A stretch of DNA of 64,000 bases from Vibrio tarriae (GCF_002216685.1 NZ_CP022353.1:1736001-1800000); one strand, 5' to 3'. Positions 9,090 through 18,269 are shown, counted from the first letter of the stretch. Numbers and translations: made by a program. Notes: generated by a model from the sequence alone, not told the origin.

Positions 9090-9488
9090 CTAGTGATTTT
9101 CTTGTTGGTTAGCAACCAGCTCATGGGTAGGTAAACGGATAAACCAAGTGATCAAAAGCACAAGCCAGATAAACAGCGCGACCTTGAGCCACAGCCAAGG
9201 AACCATCCAGATCGAGAAAGCAAAACTCAGCACGATAAAGAGTGTTGCACGCTTTTTCACCGTTTTATTGACTGCGCCATGTTGTTGCCAGTTTTGAATG
9301 ATAGGACCAAATGTTGGGTGTTGATTCAACCAGAGATGAAACCGAGGGCTACTGCGCAAAAAACAAGCGCTGGACAGTAAGATAAACGGCGTTGTGGGAA
9401 GGAGAGGAAGAAATATGCCTAGTATCCCTAGGCATAAACTGATTATTCCAATAACACTGAACAAAAAACGTGGTAAGGATGAACGCAT
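9090..9488 (-). CDS. ybaN: Inner-membrane protein YbaN (DUF454)
   Basis: A 132-residue DUF454 membrane protein of unknown function. The conserved LGxxGIxLPLLPTTPFxLLxxxCFxRSSPR block is present (residues about 19-50), with one hydrophobic hairpin there and two further membrane segments near residues 85-115. The start codon overlaps the stop of a 43-residue upstream gene (TAATG), which indicates translational coupling. In E. coli, ybaN also lies next to apt. Confidence 0.9.
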   Translation of the reverse strand: MRSSLPRFLFSVIGIISLCLGILGIFLPLLPTTPFILLSSACFLRSSPRFHLWLNQHPTFGPIIQNWQQHGAVNKTVKKRATLFIVLSFAFSIWMVPWLWLKVALFIWLVLLITWFIRLPTHELVANQQENH

Positions 9489-9619
9489 TAAAAACCAGCG
9501 TACCCGTTAAATACACGAATCCAAGTCAGTGTAGCAGGCAGAGTCGGGATCAGTAGTACTGCAACCACGCCTAGAAAGTAATAGATATTGAAGGGTTCTT
9601 TGAACTCTTGGTTTGCCAT
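9488..9619 (-). CDS. Small single-span membrane protein, 43 residues
   Basis: A short gene whose product reads MANQEFKEPFNIYYFLGVVA, then VLLIPTLPATLTWIRVFN, then a short tail. It has a soluble N-terminus and one membrane helix (about residues 12-35). An AGAGAAG ribosome site sits 5-6 bases before the ATG. Its TAA overlaps the ybaN ATG. The overlap, good ribosome site and membrane helix support a real gene. I do not recognise the family. It probably works with, or is coupled to, YbaN. Confidence 0.72.
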   Translation of the reverse strand: MANQEFKEPFNIYYFLGVVAVLLIPTLPATLTWIRVFNGYAGF

Positions 9620-9788
9620 TGTAATCTTCTCTTTTGGGTGACTTTAAATTGGGCAACTCTAGGGTAGCCTCATTAATTTTGTGGTCAGAACTATAGCGAA
9701 AGCGAGCTGTAACAAACACTGATAATGTATAAGGTTATTAGCAGCTCGACACAAAGTTATAATCACACTCACACTTTAGGCGGTAAAA

Positions 9789-10880
9789 TCACCCCTCACA
9801 ACCCTGATAAAGATCCAACGTAAAACTGTAGGCTCTGGGTTTACTCAAACTGATTTGGCAGGCTGAACGAATTGGCAAATCTTTGGTAATAAAATTGCGT
9901 AAACTGTTATCGCCTAACTGAACACCAGAAGTAATCCGATTGTGTACGTAGCCATTTGACCACTGACAATCCAGCCCCGCTGGTAATAGTGACAAAGTAC
10001 CATCGGCAAGATCTGCCACCCCAAACAGGGCCGATACTTTACCAATACACTCAGAGCAACGAATACCCCGCTCGATGATTTCGGCAAGATCTTTCAGCTC
10101 AACACTAAAGTTACCTAGATTACGCAAATAATCATGGAACAAGGCGCGCACCAGCAATGTGGATGCCGCACCGCACTCACGGTGGCTCGCCGCATCAACC
10201 ACATAGAACACAAATTGACCGTTCATAAGCCAAGCGTAGTCAAAAACCAGTGGCATCAATTCGGCGGACTGTAGTAAGCGATAACTACATTTCCAGCTCC
10301 CGAGCTGAGAATCCTTTTCTGGTAATAGTGCTTCGAGTAACTCTTTGGCGGCATTAGGGTTGTCTTTCAAATATTGTAAATGCCAATGTAGTTCTTGTTC
10401 TTCAGGGATGCTCCCTTGGCGATCAGCACCATACCAACAACTTGCAAAATCTCGTTGATGCTCATCATTAGCCAACACTTTTTCTATTGCGCTGGCAAGA
10501 TGCGAATGATTGGTGATCGGTTTGGGTAGAAAATCTTGAATTCCAAAGCGCAGCGCTTTAGCCACATCAGCCATTTCCTCGGTGGCTGAAACAACAACCA
10601 GAGGCAAGGAAGGATAGGACGAGCTAACCTCTTCAACGAACTCAATCCCGTTGAGCACGGGCATGGACAAATCACACAAAATCAGGTCTGGCTCGTGGTC
10701 ACGTAATTTTCGCAAGCCATCTAAACCGTTTTCAGCTTCGATCACTTGATAACCATATTTTTGAAGATAGCCTTTGGTCATTCGTCGGAAAACAGGATCG
10801 TCATCCACCAGCAAAATCAGCTTTGCTGCCGTTATCTGCGCTTCATCTTCGCAGTCTTCCGAGATGTGAGATTTATACAT
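9789..10880 (-). CDS. rssB: RssB-like response regulator with PP2C-type output domain
   Basis: An N-terminal receiver domain has a DDD pocket, phospho-acceptor Asp in LILCDLSMP, and SATEEMADVAKALRFG, then KP. It is followed by DNPNAAKELLEALLPE and a degenerate PP2C-like domain. E. coli RssB, the adaptor that delivers RpoS to ClpXP, has the same layout and near-identical SATENMADIAKALRLG and DNPAAAAKLL blocks. I chose the ATG at 10880 because GAGG lies nine bases ahead; a GTG and another ATG just upstream are too close. The role in RpoS turnover is by homology. Confidence 0.8.
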   Translation of the reverse strand: MYKSHISEDCEDEAQITAAKLILLVDDDPVFRRMTKGYLQKYGYQVIEAENGLDGLRKLRDHEPDLILCDLSMPVLNGIEFVEEVSSSYPSLPLVVVSATEEMADVAKALRFGIQDFLPKPITNHSHLASAIEKVLANDEHQRDFASCWYGADRQGSIPEEQELHWHLQYLKDNPNAAKELLEALLPEKDSQLGSWKCSYRLLQSAELMPLVFDYAWLMNGQFVFYVVDAASHRECGAASTLLVRALFHDYLRNLGNFSVELKDLAEIIERGIRCSECIGKVSALFGVADLADGTLSLLPAGLDCQWSNGYVHNRITSGVQLGDNSLRNFITKDLPIRSACQISLSKPRAYSFTLDLYQGCEG

Positions 10881-11127
10881 AAACATCGACCTCACTCATA
10901 AAGTCTACCGCACAAGTCACCAATTGCTTGCGGCGGAAAAGTTGGATTATTGATTAGTTAAAAAGTAGCTTCGAATTGGGCATTACACAAACCGTGGGGC
11001 TTAAAAATTAATCAATCACAAGATGTATGGTTTTCAATAAATCCTCTTACAAGTTGACATCACGCAAAATTTATCGGCTCATATGTGTATAAATTAGCGA
11101 TAGTTGCAACATAATGTGTCAGAAACG

Positions 11128-12003
11128 ATGAAATTAGATGACCTAAACCTCTTTCGACTGGTTGTCGAAAATGGAAGCTATACCTCAACTTCAAAAAAAA
11201 CCATGATCCCTGTGGCAACGATCACAAGACGGATCCAAGCCTTGGAGGATTCCCTAAACCTTAGGTTGCTCAATCGTCACGCTCGTAAACTGACTCTGAC
11301 CGAAGCGGGCGAACGTTTCTACAAAGATTGCTCTCCCCTGCTGGAGCGCCTCGCTTCAATGACAGAAGAGATCACCGATGAATGTCGTGGTGCATCGGGG
11401 CGCATTCGTATTTCTGCGCCATCCAATCTGACTAAACGAATGATGATGCCGATGTTCAATGCTTTTATGCAGAAATACCCCGATATCCATATTGAGCTGA
11501 TGATGAGTAACCAAGCCGACGATCTCGACCCCACCGAATGGGATGTGATTTTCCGAGTTGGCCCACAGCGTGATTCCAGCTTAATAGCTCGTAAGATCGG
11601 TGAAGTGAAAGATATTTTGGTTGCTAGCCCTCAATACTTGGCGAGCAATCCGCAACCGACCCATGCTGAAGAGTTGCACCAACATCAGTTACTCAAAGGT
11701 TATCCATTGCTCAAATGGCAACTGACCAACAGCCAAGGTGAGACTGTCGTCAACAGTGATCGCGGCCGTTTTCAAGCCAGCGCACTGAATGTCGTTCGCA
11801 GCGCATGTTCAGAAGGTTTAGGCATTACGCTCATGCCCGATGTGATGCTGCGTGAATTTCTTGAGGATGGCAGTTTGGTACAAGTGCTGTCGGATTGGAG
11901 CTCAAATCCGCGGGATATCTACATGCTGTATAACCACAAAGATCACCAGCCGGAAAAAGTGCGCCTGTTTATTGATTTTGTGATTGGCTACCACCTGCAA
12001 TAA
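11128..12003 (+). CDS. LysR-family transcriptional regulator
   Basis: A 291-residue LysR regulator with an N-terminal winged helix (MKLDDLNLFRLVVENGSYT, RRIQALEDSLNLRLLNR) and a C-terminal periplasmic-binding-protein-like effector domain. I begin at the ATG for MKLDD, since LysR proteins start there; the longer frame opens with TTG. It is divergent from the rssB-like gene across 247 bases. Co-inducer and targets are not evident. The neighbouring YdjA-type nitroreductase, convergent with it, gives little guidance. Confidence 0.88.
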   Translation: MKLDDLNLFRLVVENGSYTSTSKKTMIPVATITRRIQALEDSLNLRLLNRHARKLTLTEAGERFYKDCSPLLERLASMTEEITDECRGASGRIRISAPSNLTKRMMMPMFNAFMQKYPDIHIELMMSNQADDLDPTEWDVIFRVGPQRDSSLIARKIGEVKDILVASPQYLASNPQPTHAEELHQHQLLKGYPLLKWQLTNSQGETVVNSDRGRFQASALNVVRSACSEGLGITLMPDVMLREFLEDGSLVQVLSDWSSNPRDIYMLYNHKDHQPEKVRLFIDFVIGYHLQ

Positions 12004-12032
12004 ACACTCGTCTTTTTATAAAGCATTTCAAT

Positions 12033-12060
12033 AGAAAAAGGGCTTCGCGCCCTTTTTCTT
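12033..12060. terminator. Bidirectional terminator between the lysR gene and ydjA
   Basis: The stem agaaaaagggc / gccctttttct has a five-base loop. A and T runs on opposite arms allow termination in both directions between convergent genes. Confidence 0.85.
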
Positions 12061-12081
12061 ACTGTTGTACGTACCCCATAT

Positions 12082-12630
12082 TTAGAGATACTCAACGTAC
12101 TTGCTAAGCTCACGTTCAGGCACTTTAACTGCCGTAGTACCGGGAGTACCAAGATAGAGAAAACCGACAATTTGATCTTCGCCTTGCACCTTGAAAGCAC
12201 GACGGACAACCGGATGGAACATCCAACTTCCAGAGCGCCAAATCCCCTGAAACCCTTGTGCTACGGCCGCCATTTGCATGGCTTGCACCGCGCAACCTGC
12301 GGATAAATGCTGCTCAAACGCTGGAATTTTGTCAGTGTGAGTGACTTTAGCAATCACAGTGATCACCATTGGCGCACGAAAAGGCGCATTTTTCGCTTTA
12401 CTGATCACTGCCTCATCACTACCGTTAGCAATCTCCGCTTGCTCTAAAATGGCGGCCAGTTTGGCTAGTCCATCACCGTGAGCCACCACAAAACGCCACG
12501 GAGTGAGTGCACCGTGATCGGGTGCGCGTAAACCTGCACGCAGAATATTATCTAATGCCTCGCCTTGTGGTGCTGGCGCATCCAGTTTGGCGATTGAACG
12601 ACGGTTGAGCAATAAATCGAGCGCTTCCAT
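12082..12630 (-). CDS. ydjA: Nitroreductase-family FMN oxidoreductase YdjA
   Basis: A 182-residue minimal nitroreductase. NRRSIAKL near the N-terminus and RAPDHGALTPWRF are FMN-binding blocks. SAGCAVQAMQMAAVAQGFQGIWRSG is the family signature, and the protein ends as expected after GFLYLGTP. The length matches E. coli YdjA (183). The natural substrate is unknown. It lies alone between a terminator and the fadJ region. Confidence 0.92.
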   Translation of the reverse strand: MEALDLLLNRRSIAKLDAPAPQGEALDNILRAGLRAPDHGALTPWRFVVAHGDGLAKLAAILEQAEIANGSDEAVISKAKNAPFRAPMVITVIAKVTHTDKIPAFEQHLSAGCAVQAMQMAAVAQGFQGIWRSGSWMFHPVVRRAFKVQGEDQIVGFLYLGTPGTTAVKVPERELSKYVEYL

Positions 12631-12700
12631 TTTGAATTCCTTGTTACTTCTTGATTTTATGTTTCATCCTAGCACAGATTTTCAGAGTCCCTCGCAGTAA

Positions 12701-12723
12701 GAAAGAGGCACTTGGCCTCTTTC
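12701..12723 (-). terminator. Probable terminator of the fadIJ operon
   Basis: A GAAAGAGGC / GCCTCTTTC stem with a five-base loop lies 34 bases beyond the fadJ stop. The T run on the minus strand is short, so the call is moderate. Confidence 0.6.
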
Positions 12724-12756
12724 CTGTCGCTGACTTTGGGCTATTGTCACCTGAGG

Positions 12757-14883
12757 TTAGCAGTAGAACTTCTCACCCAATCCCGCTCTGGTCAACAAGC
12801 CATCGCATGGTGCAAACCGCTCTCCATATTTCTCGGTGTGCTGGTTCATCATTTCCACCACTTTGGTTAAACCAAGCGTATCCATATAACGGAAAGGGCC
12901 ACCCAAGAATGGCGGGAAGCCGATGCCAAAAATCGCGCCCATATCGCCATCACGTGCACTGCGAATAATGCCTTCATCGAGACAACGAACCGCCTCATTG
13001 AGCATAGGCAACAAGCAACGCATCGCGATTTCTTTGTCGTTTAGCTTAGATTCCGGGGTTAACTTCAGCAGTTTATAAACGGATTTATCGACTTCTTTCT
13101 TTTTGCTGCCTTTGTAGGTGTAGAAACCTTTACCGCTTTTCCGGCCTTTACGGTTATCTTTCAACAGCACATCAAACACGTCCGGTCCTTGGAAACGCGG
13201 CCCAAGCTCTTTAACCAAAATCGGCATGATCTTGGCTCCGATATCGACCCCTACTTCATCAAGCAAGGTGATAGGCCCCACTGGGAAACCAAAATCCAGT
13301 AACGCAGCATCGAGTTTTTCGATAGGTTCACCCGCCATCAGCACTTGCGCGGCTTCATTCATATAAGGCGCTAAAATGCGGTTGACATAAAAACCGGCAC
13401 AGTCTTTAACAACAATCGGAGTTTTGCCCTGCTTACGTGCCAAAGTCACCACGGTCGCAATGGTTTCATCCGAGGTGGTCGCGTGAGGGATTACTTCCAC
13501 CAACGGCATTTTTTCAACTGGGCTGAAATAATGTAAACCCACAATATTTTGCGGACGCTGCGCTTGGCTCGCGATCTGATGGATCGGCAGCGAGGACGTG
13601 TTGGTCGCAAAAATCGTTGTCGGTTTGGCATTCGCTTCAATATCCGCCACCATTTGTTGCTTAAGTTTCAGATCTTCAAACACAGCCTCAATCACCACAT
13701 CACAACTGTCAAAACCCACAAAGCCAGTCCCACCCGAGAGCTGCGACATCTGCGCTTGCAACTGCGCTTTAGTCAACATCTTGCGCTGTCTCTGTTTATC
13801 AAACAGCTTATAGTTGTAATTGAGGGCATTGAGCACACCATCATTCGCCACATCTTTGATGCGCACCGGTGTTTTGGCTTTCGCCACAGTAACGTGACTG
13901 ATGCCCGCCCCCATCAAACCACCACCGAGCACGCCCACAGCCGCTACAGGTACGGGTTTGGCATCCGCACCGAGATCTTTTTTCATCTCTGTGGTCGCAA
14001 AGAAAATGGAGCGCAGTGCTTTCGATTCTCGGGTCATCACCAGTTCAGCGAAACGCTTGGCTTCATATTCCAAGCCGGCATGCATCCCTTTTTCTAGACC
14101 ATACTGAATGACCTCTAAAATGGCTTGCGCTGCGGGGTAATTGCCACGGGTTTTCTGCTGCGTTTTCTTGGCCGCTTGGTCAAAAATCAACTTACGCCCC
14201 AAGCCGGTATTGGCGAGCAGTTTTTCTTTGATCGGTAGCGTAACTTGGGCGCGCTTTTTGTGCCCTTTTTCTTCTAAAAGACGTTTAGCCACATCCAACA
14301 GTACTGAGTGCGGAACACATGCATCAACCACACCCAATTTTTTGGCTTTTTTGGCACGCAATTGTTTGCCCGTTAAGATGAGATCCAGCGCAGGCAGTAA
14401 ACCAATCAAACGTGGTAAACGCTGCGTACCGCCTGAGCCCGGAAGCAAACCCAACATCACTTCTGGTAAGCCTAAACGTGTTACGTCACCTTCAGTACAG
14501 ACACGATAATCACACGCCAGAGCCAATTCTAAACCACCGCCTAAGCAAGGGCCGTGAATCGCCGCGACCACAGGAAAAGGCAAATCGGCAAGCTGCTGGA
14601 ACATCTGTTGCCCCTGCGAGGCTAACGCTTGTGCTTCATGTACCGATTGGCAAGCTTCCAACATGCGGACATCCGCGCCCGCAATAAAGTTATCCGGCTT
14701 AAGAGAGTGGATAATCAGCCCTTTGATCTGTCCTCGCTTTTCATTGAGCGTTGCAAAAACGGCTTGCATCTCTTCTGCAAATGCCGCTTGCAGGGTATTC
14801 ATTTTTTCGCCCGGGACATCAATCGCCAGCCAAGCGTAATGCTGCTCATCAAACGAGAGCTGAAATGCATTGTTGTTATCCAT
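12757..14883 (-). CDS. fadJ: Fatty acid oxidation complex alpha subunit FadJ
   Basis: A 708-residue bifunctional enzyme of beta-oxidation. The N-terminal enoyl-CoA hydratase half has AGADVRML and [18 protein letters not shown]. The C-terminal 3-hydroxyacyl-CoA dehydrogenase half has GGGLMGAGI and NTSSLPI. The start is the ATG encoding [12 protein letters not shown]. This ATG shares a base with the fadI stop (TAATG), so the two subunits of the complex are translationally coupled. The FadJ rather than FadB assignment rests on pairing with a FadI-type thiolase. Confidence 0.95.
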   Translation of the reverse strand: MDNNNAFQLSFDEQHYAWLAIDVPGEKMNTLQAAFAEEMQAVFATLNEKRGQIKGLIIHSLKPDNFIAGADVRMLEACQSVHEAQALASQGQQMFQQLADLPFPVVAAIHGPCLGGGLELALACDYRVCTEGDVTRLGLPEVMLGLLPGSGGTQRLPRLIGLLPALDLILTGKQLRAKKAKKLGVVDACVPHSVLLDVAKRLLEEKGHKKRAQVTLPIKEKLLANTGLGRKLIFDQAAKKTQQKTRGNYPAAQAILEVIQYGLEKGMHAGLEYEAKRFAELVMTRESKALRSIFFATTEMKKDLGADAKPVPVAAVGVLGGGLMGAGISHVTVAKAKTPVRIKDVANDGVLNALNYNYKLFDKQRQRKMLTKAQLQAQMSQLSGGTGFVGFDSCDVVIEAVFEDLKLKQQMVADIEANAKPTTIFATNTSSLPIHQIASQAQRPQNIVGLHYFSPVEKMPLVEVIPHATTSDETIATVVTLARKQGKTPIVVKDCAGFYVNRILAPYMNEAAQVLMAGEPIEKLDAALLDFGFPVGPITLLDEVGVDIGAKIMPILVKELGPRFQGPDVFDVLLKDNRKGRKSGKGFYTYKGSKKKEVDKSVYKLLKLTPESKLNDKEIAMRCLLPMLNEAVRCLDEGIIRSARDGDMGAIFGIGFPPFLGGPFRYMDTLGLTKVVEMMNQHTEKYGERFAPCDGLLTRAGLGEKFYC

Positions 14884-16190
14884 TATTCCACCTCCAGAAT
14901 CATAGCAGCGCCTAAGCCACCCGCAGCACAAGCCGTATTTAAGGCTAAACCACCGCCACGGCGTTTTAATTCACGCAAAGTTTGAGTGATCATACGCGCA
15001 CCTGTCGCCGCGAATGGGTGACCATAAGCCAGTGAGCCACCCAGCACGTTAAATTTACTCATGTCCACTTCACCAATCGCTTGTGCGCGACCTAGCTGCT
15101 CTTGAGCAAACTTGTCACTGGCGAACATCTTCAAGTTCGCTAAGGTTTGCGCGGCAAAGGCTTCGTGCATATCAATCAAGGTGAGATCATTTAAGGTGAT
15201 GCCTGCGCGATCCAAGGCTATCGGAGTGGCGTAAGAAGGCCCCATCAGCATATCTTTTTCTACGCCAATCGCGGCAAACGCATAAGAGCGGATATACCCC
15301 ATGATCTCAAGACCAAGCTCTTTCGCTTTACCTTCACGCATCAACATAATCGCGGCGGCGCCATCCGTCAGTGGGGTTGAGTTTGCTGCGGTCACCGAGC
15401 CGTATTGACGGTCAAAGGCAGGACGCAACTTCGCATAGCTCTCTAGCTTGGAGTCCATGCGAATGTTGTTATCCATATCCAGCCATTTTTTGTATGGCTC
15501 AGGAAAAGCCGTCATCACTTCATCGCGAATTTTGCCCTCTGCCCATGCTTGAGCCGCTAAAGTATGTGAACGATGTGCTAACGCATCTTGCTCAGCGCGC
15601 GAGATCGCATAGCTTTTGGCCATCTGCTCAGCAGTTTGCCCCATCGAAAGACCCGTTGAATATTCCGCAACCGCAGGAGGTACGGGCATCAAGTCTTTAA
15701 AAGAGAGGTTGCTGAGCAGTTTAAGTTTCTGCCCGACCGTCTTAGTTTTACTCAAGGCTAATAAAGAAGCCGCCAGTTTTTTAGAAACACCAATCGGCAG
15801 AACAGAAGAAGAGTCCGCACCACCTGCAATACCAATATCTATGCTGCCAGCCATGATACTTTCGGCCACATTGACGGCTGCTTGAAAACTGGTGGCACAA
15901 GCGCGAGTAACGCTGTAGGCATCCGTGTTAATCGACATTCCGGTACCTAGTACAATTTCTCGAGCAATATTCGGCGCTTCTGGCATCTGTACCACTTGGC
16001 CAAACACCACTTGCTCAATTAATTTAGGATCGATAGCGGTGCGAGCCATCATCTCTTGTACTACCATTTTGCCGAGATCGACTGCGGGTACTTGACCAAA
16101 CTCGGTGCTTTGACGCGCAAACGGCGTACGTAGCCCGGCCACAATCGCCACTCGTTCTCCAGAACGAGTCCTGACTTCCTGTTTGCCCAT
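14883..16190 (-). CDS. fadI: 3-ketoacyl-CoA thiolase FadI
   Basis: A 435-residue thiolase, the last enzyme of the beta-oxidation cycle. The acyl-accepting cysteine is in [10 protein letters not shown], the catalytic histidine in GHPFAATG, and the second cysteine in NTACAAGG. The start is the ATG at 16190 encoding [17 protein letters not shown], preceded by AAGGAG. The open frame runs 64 codons further but crosses the FadR-like operator and promoter. It is the first gene of fadIJ and appears FadR-repressed. Confidence 0.96.
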   Translation of the reverse strand: MGKQEVRTRSGERVAIVAGLRTPFARQSTEFGQVPAVDLGKMVVQEMMARTAIDPKLIEQVVFGQVVQMPEAPNIAREIVLGTGMSINTDAYSVTRACATSFQAAVNVAESIMAGSIDIGIAGGADSSSVLPIGVSKKLAASLLALSKTKTVGQKLKLLSNLSFKDLMPVPPAVAEYSTGLSMGQTAEQMAKSYAISRAEQDALAHRSHTLAAQAWAEGKIRDEVMTAFPEPYKKWLDMDNNIRMDSKLESYAKLRPAFDRQYGSVTAANSTPLTDGAAAIMLMREGKAKELGLEIMGYIRSYAFAAIGVEKDMLMGPSYATPIALDRAGITLNDLTLIDMHEAFAAQTLANLKMFASDKFAQEQLGRAQAIGEVDMSKFNVLGGSLAYGHPFAATGARMITQTLRELKRRGGGLALNTACAAGGLGAAMILEVE

Positions 16191-16206
16191 GATTTCTCCT
16201 TCGAAT

Positions 16207-16223
16207 AAGAGGTCTGACCTGAC
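16207..16223 (-). promoter_or_regulatory. FadR-type operator upstream of fadI
   Basis: The core AGGTCTGACCT (16210-16220) is an imperfect palindrome matching the TGGTCNGACCT core of FadR sites. It lies about 20 bases before the fadI ATG and overlaps the predicted transcription start, a position suited to repression relieved by long-chain acyl-CoA. Confidence 0.75.
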
Positions 16224-16225
16224 AC

Positions 16226-16255
16226 ATTGTAACGAGAATGTTAAATAAATCAAAC
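16226..16255 (-). promoter_or_regulatory. Predicted fadI promoter
   Basis: On the minus strand TTGATT and TACAAT are separated by 16 bases. The start would fall near 16219, inside the FadR-like operator. Confidence 0.6.
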
Positions 16256-16282
16256 GACCGTTTAAATAATCGTGATTTAAAC
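16252..16282. promoter_or_regulatory. Overlapping palindromes upstream of the fadI promoter
   Basis: AAAC-N4-GTTT (16252-16263) overlaps a longer inverted repeat, GTTTAAAT-N7-ATTTAAAC (16260-16282), centred about 52 bases before the predicted fadI start. The first resembles TetR/PsrA-type sites. A related GTTTAA-N5-TTAAAC palindrome lies at 16546-16562. Confidence 0.5.
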
Positions 16283-16336
16283 AATCCTTTCGAGATGAAA
16301 AACACTGGCAAACCGGTGTAGGTAGGATTTTTTGCA

Positions 16337-16498
16337 AAAAAAAAAACCACACAGAACTGTGTGGTCGGAATGGGTAAAGCAATTAACTTACGCCAATTGA
16401 AAAATCAGTTTCCTGATTAGGAGAAAGTAAAGTCAGCCTTCAAAAGGAAGTGTCATCTTTGCTCAACAATGTCAGTCATAATGACTAACGAGATGACA
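16337..16498 (-). ncRNA. Candidate small RNA upstream of fadI
   Basis: No protein-coding frame is convincing here. A leftward -10 element (TATAGT, 16510-16505) predicts a start near 16498. The transcript could fold as an eight-base-pair stem (16491-16498 with 16451-16458) enclosing a hairpin (16471-16489), then a six-base-pair stem capped by GAAA (16403-16418). It ends in a strong terminator: CCACACAG / CTGTGTGG, then eleven T. The length is about 160 nt. The -35 is poor, so an activator may be needed. It ends before the fadI promoter and so is not a fadI leader. I cannot match it to a known family. Confidence 0.6.
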
Positions 16499-16545
16499 GG
16501 AGCTACTATAACGGCTTCAGAGTATGAGATTTTGAATTAGATCAA

Positions 16546-16562
16546 GTTTAATGCGATTAAAC
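16546..16562. promoter_or_regulatory. Palindrome upstream of the small-RNA candidate
   Basis: GTTTAA-TGCGA-TTAAAC lies centred about 56 bases before the predicted RNA start. It resembles, in arm sequence and in distance, the palindrome ahead of fadI. Confidence 0.4.
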
Positions 16563-16722
16563 GACTTGTTGAGGTAGAGAGCCATAACGCGCTGAAACTT
16601 CATAAGTCGTGAACTCCTTCGCATTATTTCTGTCATATCACCATCTTCGAGTCAAACCGCATAGCGCAACAGGAGTTTGGCAAAATGAATTGGAATAACA
16701 CGACGCATATAGGGAGCCCTTG

Positions 16723-17286
16723 GTGTCGATATTGAATCTGTTTGGAAAGAAAGTTTCCCAACGTCCGGTCAATAGTGACATGGACAGACAAAGAAAATAC
16801 GAAGCACTGGTGCGAGCTTATCATCGCGACCTTTACCGATACGCCTATTGGTTGTGTAAAGATCGCTCGATTGCCGAAGACTTGGTGCAAGAAACCTGCT
16901 TGAGAGCGTGGAAATCGCTCGATAGCCTGCTGGATGAAAAAGCAGCCAAAGCTTGGTTAATTACGATTCTGCGCCGAGAAAATGCTCGCCGCTTTGAGCG
17001 TAAACAGTTCGATTTAGTCGATATCGATGAACACGATTATGAAGCCAAGTACAACGACGATGAACACCATCAAAATGAGTGGCTGCAAAAGCAAATTTTG
17101 AAACTGGATATCGAATATCGCGAGCCCCTCTTTTTACAAGTGGTGGGAGGATTCAGTGGTGAGGAGATCGCAGACATCCTTTCACTGAATAAAAATACGG
17201 TGATGACCCGTTTGTTTAGAGCACGTAACCAACTTAAAGAGATGATGGATGGTTCAGAACACTACCCGGAGCAGCAAAATGGATGA
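16723..17286 (+). CDS. ECF-type RNA polymerase sigma factor
   Basis: A protein of about 187 residues with sigma region 2 (YHRDLYRYAYWLCKDRSIAEDLVQ, split around residue 40) and region 4 (GEEIADILSLNKNTVMTRLFRARNQL). No other sigma domains are present, so this is an ECF factor. AGGGAG at 16711-16716 fits the GTG at 16723 better than the TTG at 16720. Its last codons overlap the start of the next gene (ATGGATGA), whose product has a central membrane helix, the usual sigma/anti-sigma arrangement. The signal sensed is unknown. It is not the RpoE (rseABC) system. Confidence 0.87.
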   Translation: MSILNLFGKKVSQRPVNSDMDRQRKYEALVRAYHRDLYRYAYWLCKDRSIAEDLVQETCLRAWKSLDSLLDEKAAKAWLITILRRENARRFERKQFDLVDIDEHDYEAKYNDDEHHQNEWLQKQILKLDIEYREPLFLQVVGGFSGEEIADILSLNKNTVMTRLFRARNQLKEMMDGSEHYPEQQNG

Positions 17287-18010
17287 ACTGGAATTTCGCC
17301 GCAAAGTCATGTCTGATCCCAAACAGCGCGATAACGACATGCTTGACATGATGGCCTCAAGTGAGGCTAACGCTAAGTTTGTCGATGATGTACTTCAGCT
17401 CGATAAACAGATAGCTCAGGCATTCAAAGTGGATGTACCGGATAATCTGGCTGATAAAATTTTATTCAAACAAAGCACTTTAATGGAAGATGAGAAAATC
17501 ATCCGCCCTCAGTTTGTTCGTAAAGCCATGGCGATCGCGGCATCGGTTGCCTTTACTGCGGGGCTCTTGGTTGGGCAAATCCAGTGGGGCAACCTTTTCA
17601 TCTCTCCCGCGCAAGCCAGCCTATCTGAAATGGCAGTGCAACATGTTATCCATGAAAAAGGATTCGTTAACCGGCTAGACGAACAAGCGGACATGCAGCA
17701 AATCAATGCAAAAATGCAACCTTTTGCCTACAAAATGGAAGGTGACTTTCCTTATCACGTCTATTACCTCAATCACTGCGGTTTTGGTAAAGACAATGCC
17801 GTACACATGGTATTTCAAGGTGACAAAGGAAAAGTAACACTGTTTTTCACGCCCATTCACAGCACGCAAAGCAGCCTATTTAAGCAAGATGATATGGCAG
17901 TAGTCATTGAGCCTGTCGGTAGTGCAAGTTTGATTTTGGTGGGCGAAAAGGACGAAAACCTGACCAATATTGCCAATAAACTTATGTCCATGATCCAATC
18001 ATCTATCTGA
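17279..18010 (+). CDS. Membrane anti-sigma-like protein (DUF3379 type)
   Basis: A 243-residue protein coupled by an eight-base overlap to the ECF sigma gene. The N-terminal cytoplasmic part (MDELEFRRKVMSDP and following) is acidic. One membrane segment spans about residues 83-100 (AMAIAASVAFTAGLLVG), and a soluble domain follows. This layout suits an anti-sigma factor. I recall the family as DUF3379, with unknown biochemistry. The start is the ATG at 17279; upstream methionines lie inside the sigma gene. Confidence 0.75.
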   Translation: MDELEFRRKVMSDPKQRDNDMLDMMASSEANAKFVDDVLQLDKQIAQAFKVDVPDNLADKILFKQSTLMEDEKIIRPQFVRKAMAIAASVAFTAGLLVGQIQWGNLFISPAQASLSEMAVQHVIHEKGFVNRLDEQADMQQINAKMQPFAYKMEGDFPYHVYYLNHCGFGKDNAVHMVFQGDKGKVTLFFTPIHSTQSSLFKQDDMAVVIEPVGSASLILVGEKDENLTNIANKLMSMIQSSI

Positions 18011-18063
18011 TTTTTGCATACTCGACATGACACTCGCTCATTGTTGTGAATGGCCAAAATAGA

Positions 18064-18092
18064 GCGAAAACTCTAAGTTTTAGAGTTTTCGC
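18064..18092 (+). terminator. 13-base perfect hairpin after the anti-sigma gene
   Basis: GCGAAAACTCTAA and its exact complement flank a three-base loop. The downstream T run is weak (ctaaattcc), so it is a terminator or a processing/stability element 54 bases past the stop. Confidence 0.5.
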
Positions 18093-18269
18093 CTAAATTC
18101 CTGCCAAATAGACATCATTTCAGTAATTTTCTCGCTCAATTAGACAATGGTCGGATTTCTATCTCCTATACTAGCGTCTAGGATCAGCCACCACTGAGCA
18201 ATTGCTCAAATAAAGCAAAAGCTCATACAACAACGCCCATAAGAGGCGAAACCAAAAAGGAAAAGTCTA

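Noticed and set aside
9507-9719. 70-codon frame on the minus strand upstream of ybaN
   Set aside because: The overlapping 43-codon frame with ribosome site, membrane helix and stop/start overlap is the better gene.
18145-18160. FadR half-site (TGGTCGGA) upstream of the first fadL
   Set aside because: Only one half of the palindrome fits; too weak to report as an operator.
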